64,000 bases of DNA. Source: Brevibacillus brevis NBRC 100599 (GTDB lineage Bacteria > Bacillota > Bacilli > Brevibacillales > Brevibacillaceae). The position numbers were made by a program, and so were the translations under genes. Under the pieces are notes generated by a model, which was given only the letters and a program-made list of their open reading frames with translations, did not search any database and was not told the DNA's origin. The DNA is taken from NCBI RefSeq assembly GCF_000010165.1, contig NC_012491.1:3789501-3853500 (forward strand). The letters run 5' to 3'. Positions 40,306 to 49,209 of this stretch are shown here, one piece after another. The stretch's first letter is position 1. The number at the start of each line of letters is the position of its first letter.

Positions 40306-41031
40306 TTAATTTTTGAACAGAATTTCGCCCGTCAGTGTGGAAATGTTGAGCGTTGCACTCTCGGATTGAGCCTCACCCACATATCCATGGAGTTCTTTGG
40401 AAACAACCGTTGTGGTATTTGTTGCTTTTTCAAGAGGAACCTGATTATCGATTTTTCCTAGTTTTGTTGATAGATTTACATATAGATGTGCCGATTGATC
40501 AGGTAGAGCGAATTCGACGTTACCAACGCTAGTAGATATGTTACTGCTTTCCATACCAATTACATCCGTTACAGTAACGTCACCGGCACTGCTGCTCACA
40601 TTTAAGTGTTGGACCGACAATTCTGACTCAACGGATATGTTGCCTAATTTATTATCTATCTCAAGGGATTTGAATTCTTTATACGGAAGACGAATCGTTA
40701 AAGATGGCAATGGCCCCGTATTTATGATCTTTAGTTTATTTTTAAGTATAATCTGTAATGTTCCATCTTGGATCGACTTAGTCACGTTGGTATCCATTCC
40801 ATGTGAATTGCCCTTGGATAATTCACATTCCGCTTGATTGATTTGTTTGTCTCCTATGACTGTAACTATAGCAGCGTCACTCTGAATTTTTAGGGAATGA
40901 ATGTTAGTTACATCTATTTGAGAAATATCCCCTTTTGCTTCATTCGAGACATTTCTAATGTCTGAATTTACAGCGAGTCCGATACTGGCAGCGGCCAGGA
41001 GAATCATAGCTAACTTCATCTTGTTGTTCAA
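40306..41031 (-). CDS. Exported DUF4097-like beta-repeat protein
   Basis: About 241 residues from TTG 41031 (spacing good from AAGGAAG) or ATG 41019. An N-terminal signal segment without lipobox is followed by repeated short beta-strand units such as DNKLGNISVESELSVQHLNV and SAGDVTVTDV, typical of DUF4097/adhesin-like proteins. Its 5' part is duplicated at 43468-43740; compared with that copy it lacks about 28 residues that include the lipobox Cys. The last residues are LTGEILFKN. Confidence 0.85.
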   Translation of the reverse strand: MNNKMKLAMILLAAASIGLAVNSDIRNVSNEAKGDISQIDVTNIHSLKIQSDAAIVTVIGDKQINQAECELSKGNSHGMDTNVTKSIQDGTLQIILKNKLKIINTGPLPSLTIRLPYKEFKSLEIDNKLGNISVESELSVQHLNVSSSAGDVTVTDVIGMESSNISTSVGNVEFALPDQSAHLYVNLSTKLGKIDNQVPLEKATNTTTVVSKELHGYVGEAQSESATLNISTLTGEILFKN

Positions 41032-41060
41032 ACGTTTATCTTCCTTTCTTCTGCATTAGT
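40874..41060. repeat. Diverged direct repeat, copy A
   Basis: Similar to 43468-43740 over the 5' third and upstream region of the DUF4097-like gene; long stretches such as CATCTATTTGAGAAATATCC are identical. Copy A lacks the segment between CAGCGAGTCC and TCTGAATTTA that copy B has. Confidence 0.85.
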
Positions 41061-41099
41061 TGTGCTACCTATTCCCTAGCAACTCTTACCTTATTAGCT

Positions 41100-43439
41100 C
41101 TACGGCTTCAAATTTTTATCCAAAAACTTGATCATTGTATTGAAGAAATCGATCAAGTTCTCTTCGTTGGTGAAGCCATGTCCTTCATCATCCTTGACCA
41201 TATACTCCACTTGCACGCCGCGTTTTTTGAGTGCTTCGACAATTTGGTCGGATTCTGCTTTGTTCACCCGCGGATCATTCGCCCCTTGAGCCACGAATAA
41301 TGGAGTTACAATTTTATCGACGTGGAACACCGGCGAAACTTGCTTCAGCATTTCTTTGTCCTTTTCGACATCGCCGACACGTTCGTTTAAGAGATTTCTC
41401 ATGTTCTCCCAATACGGTGGGATCGTTCCCAAGAACGAGAACATATTCGATATACCTACATAATCAACAGCAGCAGCATACAATTCCGGCGTTTTCGTAA
41501 TGCCCGTCAAGGTTGCGTATCCGCCAAACGATCCGCCATAAATACCAACTCGCTTCGGATCAGCAATCCCTTGCTGAATCGCCCACTTCACACCGTCAGT
41601 AATATCATCTTGAATTTTCAATCCCCATTGTTTATTCCCTGCATCCCTAAAGGACTTCCCATACCCCATTGATGCACGGAAATTCATTTGAAGTACGGCA
41701 TACCCGCGGTTTGCGAGCAATTGCGCTTCCGGGTTGAAGCCCCACATATCACGTGTCCACGGCCCACCATGCGGATTAACGATCATCGGCAGGTTTTGAG
41801 GCTTTTTATTTTTCGGTAATGTTAAGTAACCGTGAATCGTTAATCCGTCGCTGCTCTTGTAAGAGATCGGATACATATCAGCCATCTGATCTGGTTTAAG
41901 CCACGGACTCAGATTACTTAAGGTTTTTAACTCTCCGGATACGCTATCGTAAAAATAATACATCCCGTAAGTCTTGTCATTCGAAACACTAACGATCAGC
42001 TTCGTCATATCCTCGTTATAATCGTTTAGCCCGATTTCACTTTCACTGACGCCAAGTTTCTGCTGCAGCTTGCGGTACATAGCCTCGAATTTATCATCGA
42101 AAAACGCCAAATGCGTTTTATCTGTCACATAGACAGCCGCCAGCATTTTATCTTGATTTTTGTCGTAATATGCTCCTGTTACGTCAACTTCCGGATGCTG
42201 ATACAGAACTTCTTCCTCACCCTTTAAATTCAACTTGACGAGCGCCGTCTTGTCCCGACCGTTATTGGAGACCGCATAGATCGATTTGCCGTCTGCCGAG
42301 AAACCAAGCGGATTCATTGCATCCCCGTAATTTAACGTAACCAGCGGTTTGAACGCCTCTTCCTCCGTATCGCGGTACAACATTGTACTTCCGATACCGT
42401 CGCTTTCAGAAGCGAGCCGAATTTTACCTTGGCGATCAGCTACCCATGACAAAATGTTCCCTGGGTTTTTGGCGATCAGCTTCGTTTCCCCTGTCTTTAC
42501 ATTCAATTTATATACATCGAAGATGGTAGCATCTTCTTTATTCATCGAAATCAAAATTTCGTCTTTCACACCAGATAAATCGCTCACGAGTTGAACACTG
42601 ACCTTATCGTAAGGCGTCAAATCCACTTCCTTATTGCCATTAAAAGTGGACGAATACACATGGAAATTCTCGTCTCCGCCCTTATCTTTGCGATATAGAA
42701 TGTTATCGCCTTTCCAGAAGAAGCCAGCGATATCGCGATCTCTCGAGCTCGTCACGCGAATAGGCTCGCTTTTCTCACCGATTTTCTCTACAAACACATT
42801 GGAACGGTTCTCCCAAGTACCCGCATAAGAAAGATACTTGCCATCTGGAGAAAGCTCATACCCAAAGCTGCCCGGACTCCGCATGAAATCCTCCACGGAA
42901 ATTTGTGACACACCTCTCTCGTCCATCGTTAATAGCATTTTATTGCTGTAATTTTTAAGCACAACAGCCGCTTGAGCTACAGTCACTGGCTGATCTTCGT
43001 GCAAGCTTCCATCTGCATCCCCTTGAATGAGCCCAAGTGCCTTGGCGCTTGCCGCATATTCGGCTAAGCTCGTTTCTCCCTGTTCCTTGCCGAGTGCCCT
43101 CACCATCATGCGTGCCATCTCGCCGCGTTTGATCGGAGCGTCAACGGAAGTGAATTCTCCTTCCTTCAACCACCCCTTCTCGGAAGCAACCTTCATCGGA
43201 TCGATGCCATGTTGATATGTAAGCGACATTACCGCATAGCGGATAAAGTCTTTAACAGAAATCTCTTGATTTTGTTTTACACCTTTGTCAACTATTCCCT
43301 TCGTTACGAGTGCCTGTACTCCATCTTGATACAATGGTGCTGCTTTTTTCGCTCCATCTTGTGCCATGACTGACACGGGAACGGATACGGCCATAATAGC
43401 CGCAATCGCTGCGGAGACTAGTCGTTTTCTTGCATTCAT
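41100..43439 (-). CDS. Exported SLH-domain S9 (prolyl oligopeptidase) peptidase
   Basis: 779 residues. A signal peptide (1-26) ends at SVMAQDGA. About residues 35-170 are S-layer-homology repeats; ALGLIQGDADGSLHEDQPVT is a clear SLH motif. A beta-propeller (about 180-520) follows, then an alpha/beta hydrolase domain with Ser637 in GGSFGGYA, Asp722 in GANDPRV and His754 in DEGHGF. SLH repeats should bind it to the cell-wall polysaccharide. The gene is flanked by repeats A and B. Confidence 0.93.
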   Translation of the reverse strand: MNARKRLVSAAIAAIMAVSVPVSVMAQDGAKKAAPLYQDGVQALVTKGIVDKGVKQNQEISVKDFIRYAVMSLTYQHGIDPMKVASEKGWLKEGEFTSVDAPIKRGEMARMMVRALGKEQGETSLAEYAASAKALGLIQGDADGSLHEDQPVTVAQAAVVLKNYSNKMLLTMDERGVSQISVEDFMRSPGSFGYELSPDGKYLSYAGTWENRSNVFVEKIGEKSEPIRVTSSRDRDIAGFFWKGDNILYRKDKGGDENFHVYSSTFNGNKEVDLTPYDKVSVQLVSDLSGVKDEILISMNKEDATIFDVYKLNVKTGETKLIAKNPGNILSWVADRQGKIRLASESDGIGSTMLYRDTEEEAFKPLVTLNYGDAMNPLGFSADGKSIYAVSNNGRDKTALVKLNLKGEEEVLYQHPEVDVTGAYYDKNQDKMLAAVYVTDKTHLAFFDDKFEAMYRKLQQKLGVSESEIGLNDYNEDMTKLIVSVSNDKTYGMYYFYDSVSGELKTLSNLSPWLKPDQMADMYPISYKSSDGLTIHGYLTLPKNKKPQNLPMIVNPHGGPWTRDMWGFNPEAQLLANRGYAVLQMNFRASMGYGKSFRDAGNKQWGLKIQDDITDGVKWAIQQGIADPKRVGIYGGSFGGYATLTGITKTPELYAAAVDYVGISNMFSFLGTIPPYWENMRNLLNERVGDVEKDKEMLKQVSPVFHVDKIVTPLFVAQGANDPRVNKAESDQIVEALKKRGVQVEYMVKDDEGHGFTNEENLIDFFNTMIKFLDKNLKP

Positions 43440-43467
43440 GCTTTAAGTTTCCCCTCTCTGCTGGAAG

Positions 43468-43740
43468 CGTTACCCTGAATTTTTGGGAATGAATGTTATT
43501 TACATCTATTTGAGAAATATCCCCTTTTACTGCATTCGAGACATTTCTAATCTCCGATGTTTCTGAATTTACATTTGTGTTCGTCGGTATAGAAAAGTTT
43601 TGCTGGAACGAACTTGGTGTACTAGTGACAGAGGATTCTTTCGTACATCCGGCGAGTACGATACTGGAAGCGAATAGGAGAATCATGGCTAGCTTCATGT
43701 TGTTATTCCAATGTTTATCTTCCTTTCTTTTGCATTAGAT
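43468..43740. repeat. Diverged direct repeat, copy B
   Basis: Second copy of the 5' part of the DUF4097-like gene and its leader. The two repeats flank the SLH-S9 gene. Similarity breaks at GCGTTACC on the peptidase side. Confidence 0.85.
43481..43698 (-). pseudogene. Truncated DUF4097-like lipoprotein gene
   Basis: It begins MKLAMILLFASSIVLAGCTK with a lipobox (LAGC) and then matches the intact gene at 40306 through SEIRNVSNAVKGDISQIDV. One base is missing near 43487 relative to copy A, which shifts the frame; the open frame runs on into the peptidase gene region to 43288 without further similarity. It therefore looks like a broken 5' fragment, though it could still make a short lipoprotein. 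Confidence 0.75.
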
Positions 43741-43809
43741 GCGCTGGTTAACTAGTTATTGGGAATAATCATTGGTATCGCGTAAAAATATCAAATATAC
43801 TCTACCAAG

Positions 43810-44517
43810 TTAACGAATATCGATTTGATCAATTTTGCGAATCGCCATGTATCCGACCGCTATGCCAATCGCGGCTAGCAGAATTGGAACGATAATAACG
43901 TCATTCAAGCTGAATCCGCCACTGTCCGAGCAGGTCAGCAATACGATGATGATGGAGGATACAATCGTCGTCGGAACAGAATATTTGCGCATCCCGAAGT
44001 AGAGCGGAATCAGCGCAATGAAGCTTGCCGCCAGCGCATGAAAACCTAATTTCGCAGCGTGCTGCAACACGAGCGTCTGCGTCACTTCACCCGGTACGAA
44101 ATGTGTGAATGAGTTGATGAAAAAATACAACGTACTCAATATAATCGTGGAAGCCACGATACATAGAAAGGTGAACGCGATCACGACCAGAAGCTTAGCC
44201 GCAATGATTTTATGACGTTTGATCGGGTACATGAACAAGACGGTAATCGTCTTATGATTGAACTCATCGATGACGAATCGCCCCAGTAAGACGGCCGCGA
44301 AAATAATAAATGTCCCTCTCACAAATACATCTATCATAGAAAGCACCCTGCTATAATTTTCAAATACGTTTATGCCGTGCAGCTCTGGCGAATAGCTCAT
44401 TAACATCATGAATCCGAAAATGATCAGAGTAGCGATCGCAGCACTGCGAATATACCCCATGATCTTAAATTTTCTTAGCTCCAGCTTCATCAAATTAAGC
44501 ATGTACTCCGCCTCCAT
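43810..44517 (-). CDS. ABC-2 permease (BcrB-like)
   Basis: 235 residues with about six membrane segments; the segment FVIDEFNHKTITVLFMYPIKR is the typical ABC-2 loop. It overlaps the ATPase gene by 23 bases. Paired with the BcrA-type ATPase it should form an exporter or detoxifier of a cell-wall-active antibiotic or peptide; the substrate is unknown. GC-rich compared with the VanZ/DUF4097 neighbours. Confidence 0.88.
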   Translation of the reverse strand: MEAEYMLNLMKLELRKFKIMGYIRSAAIATLIIFGFMMLMSYSPELHGINVFENYSRVLSMIDVFVRGTFIIFAAVLLGRFVIDEFNHKTITVLFMYPIKRHKIIAAKLLVVIAFTFLCIVASTIILSTLYFFINSFTHFVPGEVTQTLVLQHAAKLGFHALAASFIALIPLYFGMRKYSVPTTIVSSIIIVLLTCSDSGGFSLNDVIIVPILLAAIGIAVGYMAIRKIDQIDIR

Positions 44518-45418
44518 TCAACACTTGCAAAAAATAATCCTCTAACGAGCCGCTTCGTTTATGAATCGAATCAATTACCACTTCATTCATGATCAAGGTT
44601 TTAGTAATTTCGCTTTGCGCCACATGCTGGTCATAGATTCGTATGAATTGATTGTCGATGACTCGGATATTACTCAATTGAAGTTTATCCGTTAAGACAT
44701 AAGCAGCTCGACTGCAATCCGTCGTCATAATCTCGATGTAATTCGTCGTCTCGCCGCGAATTTCGTCCATCGCAATCTCTCGGAGTAACCGCCCGCCTTG
44801 AATGACGCCAATTGTATCCGCAATTTGCTCGATCTCGCCTAGAATGTGGCTGGAGATCAATAGCGTCGTGCCATATTCCTTGCACAATATGCGGAATACG
44901 TCTCTTAACTCTTTGATCCCTAGCGGATCGAGTCCGTTTGTCGGTTCGTCGAAAATAAGCAGCTCCGGTTTGGTCGTAATAGCGCGGGCGATCCCCAGGC
45001 GCTGTTTCATCCCGAGCGAGAAGGTCTTTACTTTCTTTTTGCCCGTATCGACCAGACTCACAAGTTCCAGCGCTTCATCAATCGCCTTCTTGTTGTAGTA
45101 CCCCATATATTCGCAATGCAGTTCCAGATTCTCGCGGGCTGTCAGCTTATCATAGAACACCGGGTATTCAATAATGGTTCCCATGCGTCCCAGAAGATGA
45201 TAGGAATTCGGCATGAGCTTCTCTCCAAATATCTCGATCTCCCCACTCGTGGGCTTGACGAGATTCGTAATCATCTTCATCACTGTCGTTTTTCCTGCGC
45301 CGTTGGGACCCAAGAATCCGTAGATTTCGCCTTTCTTCATATTCATATTTACATTCGAGACGACTTCCTGCCCTTGAAAAGCCTTGGTCAATCGATTCGT
45401 TCGTACTATATGCTCCAT
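44495..45418 (-). CDS. ABC transporter ATP-binding protein (BcrA-like)
   Basis: 307 residues. Walker A GFLGPNGAGKTTVMKMI (about 33-49), signature SLGMKQRLGIARA, Walker B ELLIFDEPTNGLD, switch His in LISSHILGEIEQ, followed by a C-terminal domain of about 90 residues, as in bacitracin-type BcrA. The gene is the first of the operon and has the triple CTTA box and a promoter (AAGAAA, 18 bases, TAAGAT) upstream. Confidence 0.92.
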   Translation of the reverse strand: MEHIVRTNRLTKAFQGQEVVSNVNMNMKKGEIYGFLGPNGAGKTTVMKMITNLVKPTSGEIEIFGEKLMPNSYHLLGRMGTIIEYPVFYDKLTARENLELHCEYMGYYNKKAIDEALELVSLVDTGKKKVKTFSLGMKQRLGIARAITTKPELLIFDEPTNGLDPLGIKELRDVFRILCKEYGTTLLISSHILGEIEQIADTIGVIQGGRLLREIAMDEIRGETTNYIEIMTTDCSRAAYVLTDKLQLSNIRVIDNQFIRIYDQHVAQSEITKTLIMNEVVIDSIHKRSGSLEDYFLQVLNGGGVHA

Positions 45419-45477
45419 ACTCTTTTCTCCTCTCGCTCTCTCATAACTGCATCTTACAGGACGTAATCTTCTTTTTT

Positions 45478-45503
45478 CTTACTTCACTCTTACGAAATTC
45501 TTA
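45478..45503 (-). promoter_or_regulatory. Triple direct repeat, probable response-regulator box
   Basis: CTTA at 45478, 45489 and 45500 (11-base period), preceded by TTTTTT, exactly like the box at 38414. It lies about 60-85 bases upstream of the ABC ATPase start and touches the predicted -35 on the minus strand. Confidence 0.75.
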
Positions 45504-45573
45504 AGCTGACTCCAGATGCGATGATACTCATGAAAAAACTCATGAAATGAATTAACCTTCTTCCATTCATGAG

Positions 45574-46509
45574 CTAGTATTGTACTTTTTTCAATTGAAC
45601 GGTAAACACCGTTAACTCATAAGGCTTGCTACGGAGGTGGATAGACCCGCCCATACTCTCCACCAACCGCTTCGTAATGGTAAGACCCAGTCCGCTGCCT
45701 TGGTAGAACTTATTCCGCGAATCTTCCAGCGTATACATCCGTTCAAACACATGATCGATATGCATCGCATCAATGCCCTTTCCCCGGTCCCATATATCCA
45801 CATAGACAGAAGATTCATCTTCCCGGAGCGTCAAACCGAGTTGCTTGCCGTGATTGCCATATTGAATGCTGTTCGAGATCAGATTGTTCAGCACGCGGTG
45901 CAGCCCCTCATCATTACCGAAGCCATAAATCGGATGATCCGGGATCTCGATATGGACGAGGTAGTCTTGCTCCGCAAGAATGTCGTAATAAGCCAGAATC
46001 GTCGTGCCGCAACGTTCATTCATGAGAATTCGGGTCATCGGCATATCTTGATCCCCGGACTCCAGCTTAGCCAAATCGAAGAAATCATGAATGAACACCA
46101 ACGTCTCTTGGGTTTTGACATACACTTTGCCTAGCATACGTTCGCGCTCCTCTGCATGCATCGCCGGATCGAGATGGAGCATCTCAATATAACCCAGTAC
46201 GACGGTCAAGGGGGTCTTCAGATCGTGCGAAATATTCGATACCATCTTTTTTATCGATATTTCCATTTTGGCATAGTCTGAGTACACCTGATGTTGCGCC
46301 TCCAAGAGCCGATTAATCTCTATCAGTAGCGCTTTGAACTCCCGGTCGTTCGTCATGAGCAATAACTTCTCATGGGTAGCGAGGGATGATATGCGTTCGA
46401 TCTCTGATCGCACCCGGCGCAATTGCTTGCGGTGGCCCACGCGATTAACAGCCTGATACATGACTAAACAGATAAGAATCGCGATTATCATCAATAGAAT
46501 GAACGTCAT
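45574..46509 (-). CDS. Sensor histidine kinase with one membrane segment
   Basis: 311 residues from ATG 46509 (MTFILLMIIAIL) after GGGAAGG, overlapping nothing essential of the regulator gene. Only one membrane segment (about 2-20) and no extracellular domain are present. His95 in SNISHDLKTP is the phosphorylation site; the N box NLISNSIQYG and G boxes DRGKGID and GSGLGLT complete the ATPase. Such kinases often sense through a partner ABC transporter. Confidence 0.93.
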   Translation of the reverse strand: MTFILLMIIAILICLVMYQAVNRVGHRKQLRRVRSEIERISSLATHEKLLLMTNDREFKALLIEINRLLEAQHQVYSDYAKMEISIKKMVSNISHDLKTPLTVVLGYIEMLHLDPAMHAEERERMLGKVYVKTQETLVFIHDFFDLAKLESGDQDMPMTRILMNERCGTTILAYYDILAEQDYLVHIEIPDHPIYGFGNDEGLHRVLNNLISNSIQYGNHGKQLGLTLREDESSVYVDIWDRGKGIDAMHIDHVFERMYTLEDSRNKFYQGSGLGLTITKRLVESMGGSIHLRSKPYELTVFTVQLKKVQY

Positions 46510-46510
46510 C

Positions 46511-47215
46511 TTAGCCTTCCCACTTGTAGCCAATGCCCCATAGCGTCTTAATATACCGCGGCTCTGACGGGTTATCTTCTATCTTGTCCCGCAGCCTGCT
46601 CATATGAACATTAATGACGTTCTCGTCGCCGTAATAGTCATCGTTCCATACCTTCGCGTAAATTTGTGCTTTCGTAAAGACGCGATTGGGATGCGCTGCG
46701 AATAGTCGCAGAATCTCGAACTCTTTGGATGTCAATTTTATCGGCTCCTCTTGCTTGAAGACAGCAAAACTATCGAAATCGATCCGTAAATCGCCCATGT
46801 TCAGGGTGTTATGCTTCGTCTCAACGCTCGCGTATTGCGTCGCCCGCCGGATGATCGCCTTCAGTCTCGCAGACAATTCGATCATCGAGAAAGGTTTCTC
46901 AATGTAGTCGTCTGCACCGAACCCGAGGCCTAACGCCTTGTCGATGTCGCTGTCCTTCGCGGACATAATCAAGATCGGCACATGGCTGTAAGCCCGAATG
47001 CGGCGGATAACTTCCATTCCATCTATCTTGGGCATCATAAGATCGACGAGTAACAGATCAAATCGCCCCTGCGCCTGCTCGAATTTCCGAAGTCCCTCGT
47101 CGCCATCCCCGGCAACGGTCACCGCATATCCTTCTTTCGTTAAATAAGTCTCAACCATTTCTACAATGGCTTGATCATCTTCTATAATGAATATCGAATG
47201 ATTAATAACAATCAA
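46511..47215 (-). CDS. OmpR-family response regulator
   Basis: 234 residues. The receiver domain has the acidic pocket (EDD near 12-14) and phospho-acceptor Asp58 in LLVDLMMP. The C-terminal winged helix contains LTSKEFEILRLFAAHPNRVF and ends KTLWGIGYKWEG. The start is probably TTG 47215 near GGAGAGG, not certain. It lies upstream of the kinase gene and is the likely binder of the CTTA boxes. An extended -10 (TGTTATACT) lies upstream. Confidence 0.94.
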   Translation of the reverse strand: MIVINHSIFIIEDDQAIVEMVETYLTKEGYAVTVAGDGDEGLRKFEQAQGRFDLLLVDLMMPKIDGMEVIRRIRAYSHVPILIMSAKDSDIDKALGLGFGADDYIEKPFSMIELSARLKAIIRRATQYASVETKHNTLNMGDLRIDFDSFAVFKQEEPIKLTSKEFEILRLFAAHPNRVFTKAQIYAKVWNDDYYGDENVINVHMSRLRDKIEDNPSEPRYIKTLWGIGYKWEG

Positions 47216-47601
47216 TCCTCTCCACGCTTACTATGACTTTTCATTTCATTAGTATAACAAAAAAGAACCGTAAGATTATTATAATCCGATCATCCCAAAT
47301 CGAGATAAGACACGCTATTAACAACCTAGGTAGAAATTACTTATGGAAAGAGTGATCGACAGGGCGAGAACAAAGACAATTGGATTTGAAGATAAAGAGA
47401 AGCGATTAGAAGAAGCTAGGATGCAATGAAAGCTATTGACGCAATCAGGTTATACGTGCGTTATCCGTGCATTTATTTATTTCTATCCGGGGTAGTACCA
47501 GCGTCGCTTTTAGCTCTTGTAGGTAAATATTAATGAATTGCTTATTTTAAACGAGATAGCTGCATAAATGCATCACGCTATTGGCCTCTAAGCTTTCGAC
47601 C
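47216..47601. other. Intergenic gap with the regulator promoter
   Basis: On the minus strand TGTTATACT near 47255 is an extended -10 for the response regulator. A 28-codon plus-strand ORF at 47343 lacks a ribosome binding site. Nothing else can be supported. Confidence 0.4.
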
Positions 47602-48960
47602 TTATTGTCGAAACGTTCCTGCCTGCTTTGCTCTCCCCAGCCTTTGCTTGCCATGATTAAGAGCCTGCATTTCCCCGTAGCTCGTCAACAGCGCTATCAG
47701 TAAGAAGGCAATGTACAAAACAGCTGTGGCAACCCCACCTACCGCTGATTTATCCTTAAAAAAGTCCCCAATCAATATCACGATCACACAACCGCTTAAA
47801 CAGACTGTCGTGGTCCACACCATCGACCGGTAAAATCGATAAAGCTTCGTTCCTTCGGGAATGAGGCTTTGCTCTCTTCCTTTATTCTTTCTCCTCACAT
47901 GAATAAGCAAAAAGAGCGCCAGCGGCAATTGAAACGCGAGCACGATCAACGGCAAGCTATAACTAATAAATTGATCGATATCTGCTATATTTGGAAACGC
48001 GAATATGGAGGATACAACGATAAACCATCCACACGGTGCATTGAGTGTATTGTAATGCCGCTGTCCCCCAAACGATCCAACCCCCACTAAAAATGCCAAG
48101 TAAGCGACAATGACTTTAATTGTGAAAGCGGGGAACCAAACACTAAAGAGGATCATTTCAACCCTGTCCAAAAAATCTGTGACGTGGATTTGCTGGACGA
48201 GAATATAGATGGGGAAATTCAGTCGACCGGCGATAATGAAGCCCATCACCCCGAGCAAGACGAGCAGCATAATCGTCGTTCCAAAGCCAACGATGATGAT
48301 CCCGTGCTTCATCGCAGCATAAAATAGCCGCGGCTCCACAACAGCATGCAAGAATGCCCCAATGAGAAAAACATCACCATATACTCCCACTGGTAGAAAG
48401 TTGCTGACCACGATCCGATCCAATCTACTGGTTAAGATTGGTTCCAATCGCTCTACGTTGTATTCATTCATCAGCAGGAAATATAACGAAATGCACATGA
48501 TGAAATAAACAGGAAAATAAAACTCATTTACCCGTGCTGCCACCTCAAGACTCGTTTTACCATAGTACATCATCAACAGGACGAAGACGAGTAAGATGAT
48601 CTCCAATGGCGTGGTAGGCAATAAAGAGATATGCAAAAAATCAGCAGCCCCTTTAATATCGATCGCCAGGATGATCCAAATGTAGAACAAAATGAGTAGA
48701 TTGACAGCACCACCAATCCACTTCCCACCGATAATAAACAAGATTTCAAAGATATTCTTCCCTGGGTAAGCCTCAACGAGCTCACTCAAAACGTACGCGA
48801 TAAAAATCGCATAAAAAATGGGGAAAATTTGAGAGAACCAAGCATCCATCCTTGCTACTTGAACAACAGACCTCAAGAAACTGATCATCATTCCTGTCAT
48901 CAAGACACTGCCGACGAGCCAGGCAATTTGTCGATGATTGACAACCTGCTTGTGAATCAT
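47602..48960 (-). CDS. GerB-family spore germination permease
   Basis: 452 residues with about ten to twelve membrane segments; ELVEAYPGKNIFEI near residue 60 is a conserved block of the endospore germination permease family (APC superfamily). It forms the nutrient-sensing subunit of a germinant receptor in the inner spore membrane with the GerA and GerC proteins. The C-terminal end is longer and hydrophilic. It is the last gene of the operon, with GGAGG before the ATG. Confidence 0.93.
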   Translation of the reverse strand: MIHKQVVNHRQIAWLVGSVLMTGMMISFLRSVVQVARMDAWFSQIFPIFYAIFIAYVLSELVEAYPGKNIFEILFIIGGKWIGGAVNLLILFYIWIILAIDIKGAADFLHISLLPTTPLEIILLVFVLLMMYYGKTSLEVAARVNEFYFPVYFIMCISLYFLLMNEYNVERLEPILTSRLDRIVVSNFLPVGVYGDVFLIGAFLHAVVEPRLFYAAMKHGIIIVGFGTTIMLLVLLGVMGFIIAGRLNFPIYILVQQIHVTDFLDRVEMILFSVWFPAFTIKVIVAYLAFLVGVGSFGGQRHYNTLNAPCGWFIVVSSIFAFPNIADIDQFISYSLPLIVLAFQLPLALFLLIHVRRKNKGREQSLIPEGTKLYRFYRSMVWTTTVCLSGCVIVILIGDFFKDKSAVGGVATAVLYIAFLLIALLTSYGEMQALNHGKQRLGRAKQAGTFRQ

Positions 48961-48972
48961 ACTTGGGCCTCC

Positions 48973-49209
48973 TTATACGAACTGATCCAGCCACCTCTTC
49001 ACATGGGGAGAGAAAATGTTCATAATGCTACTCGTTGGAAGCATTTGATAATACTGGAATTGCAAGGCGATTAAACAAACAATAGTTAGGGTGTAGAAAA
49101 TAACAATAACTCCCCGCTGTCTTCCATCCATGCCTTTTCGCTTCAGGATAAATTCCCCAATGGAAAGTATCAGCATGAAGATAAAAAAGACCAGAAATAT
49201 TCTATTCAT
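48973..49209 (-). CDS. Small membrane protein of the germination operon
   Basis: About 78 residues from ATG 49209 (MNRIFLVFFIFM), well spaced from AAAGGTGA. Two membrane segments (about 4-20 and 35-54). The start overlaps the gerC-like stop. Some ger operons carry a small fourth subunit (GerD or GerX type); this may be one, but I recognise no family. Confidence 0.75.
   Translation of the reverse strand: MNRIFLVFFIFMLILSIGEFILKRKGMDGRQRGVIVIFYTLTIVCLIALQFQYYQMLPTSSIMNIFSPHVKRWLDQFV

Noticed and set aside
43288..43480. C-terminal part of the 136-residue ORF over the start of the S9 peptidase gene
   Set aside because: Beyond the repeat the frame runs antisense-free but out of frame through the peptidase 5' end, with no similarity to the DUF4097-like protein; only the repeat part is a gene remnant.
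47343..47429. 28-codon plus-strand ORF
   Set aside because: No ribosome binding site and no similarity that I recognise; it is more likely random in an AT-rich gap.
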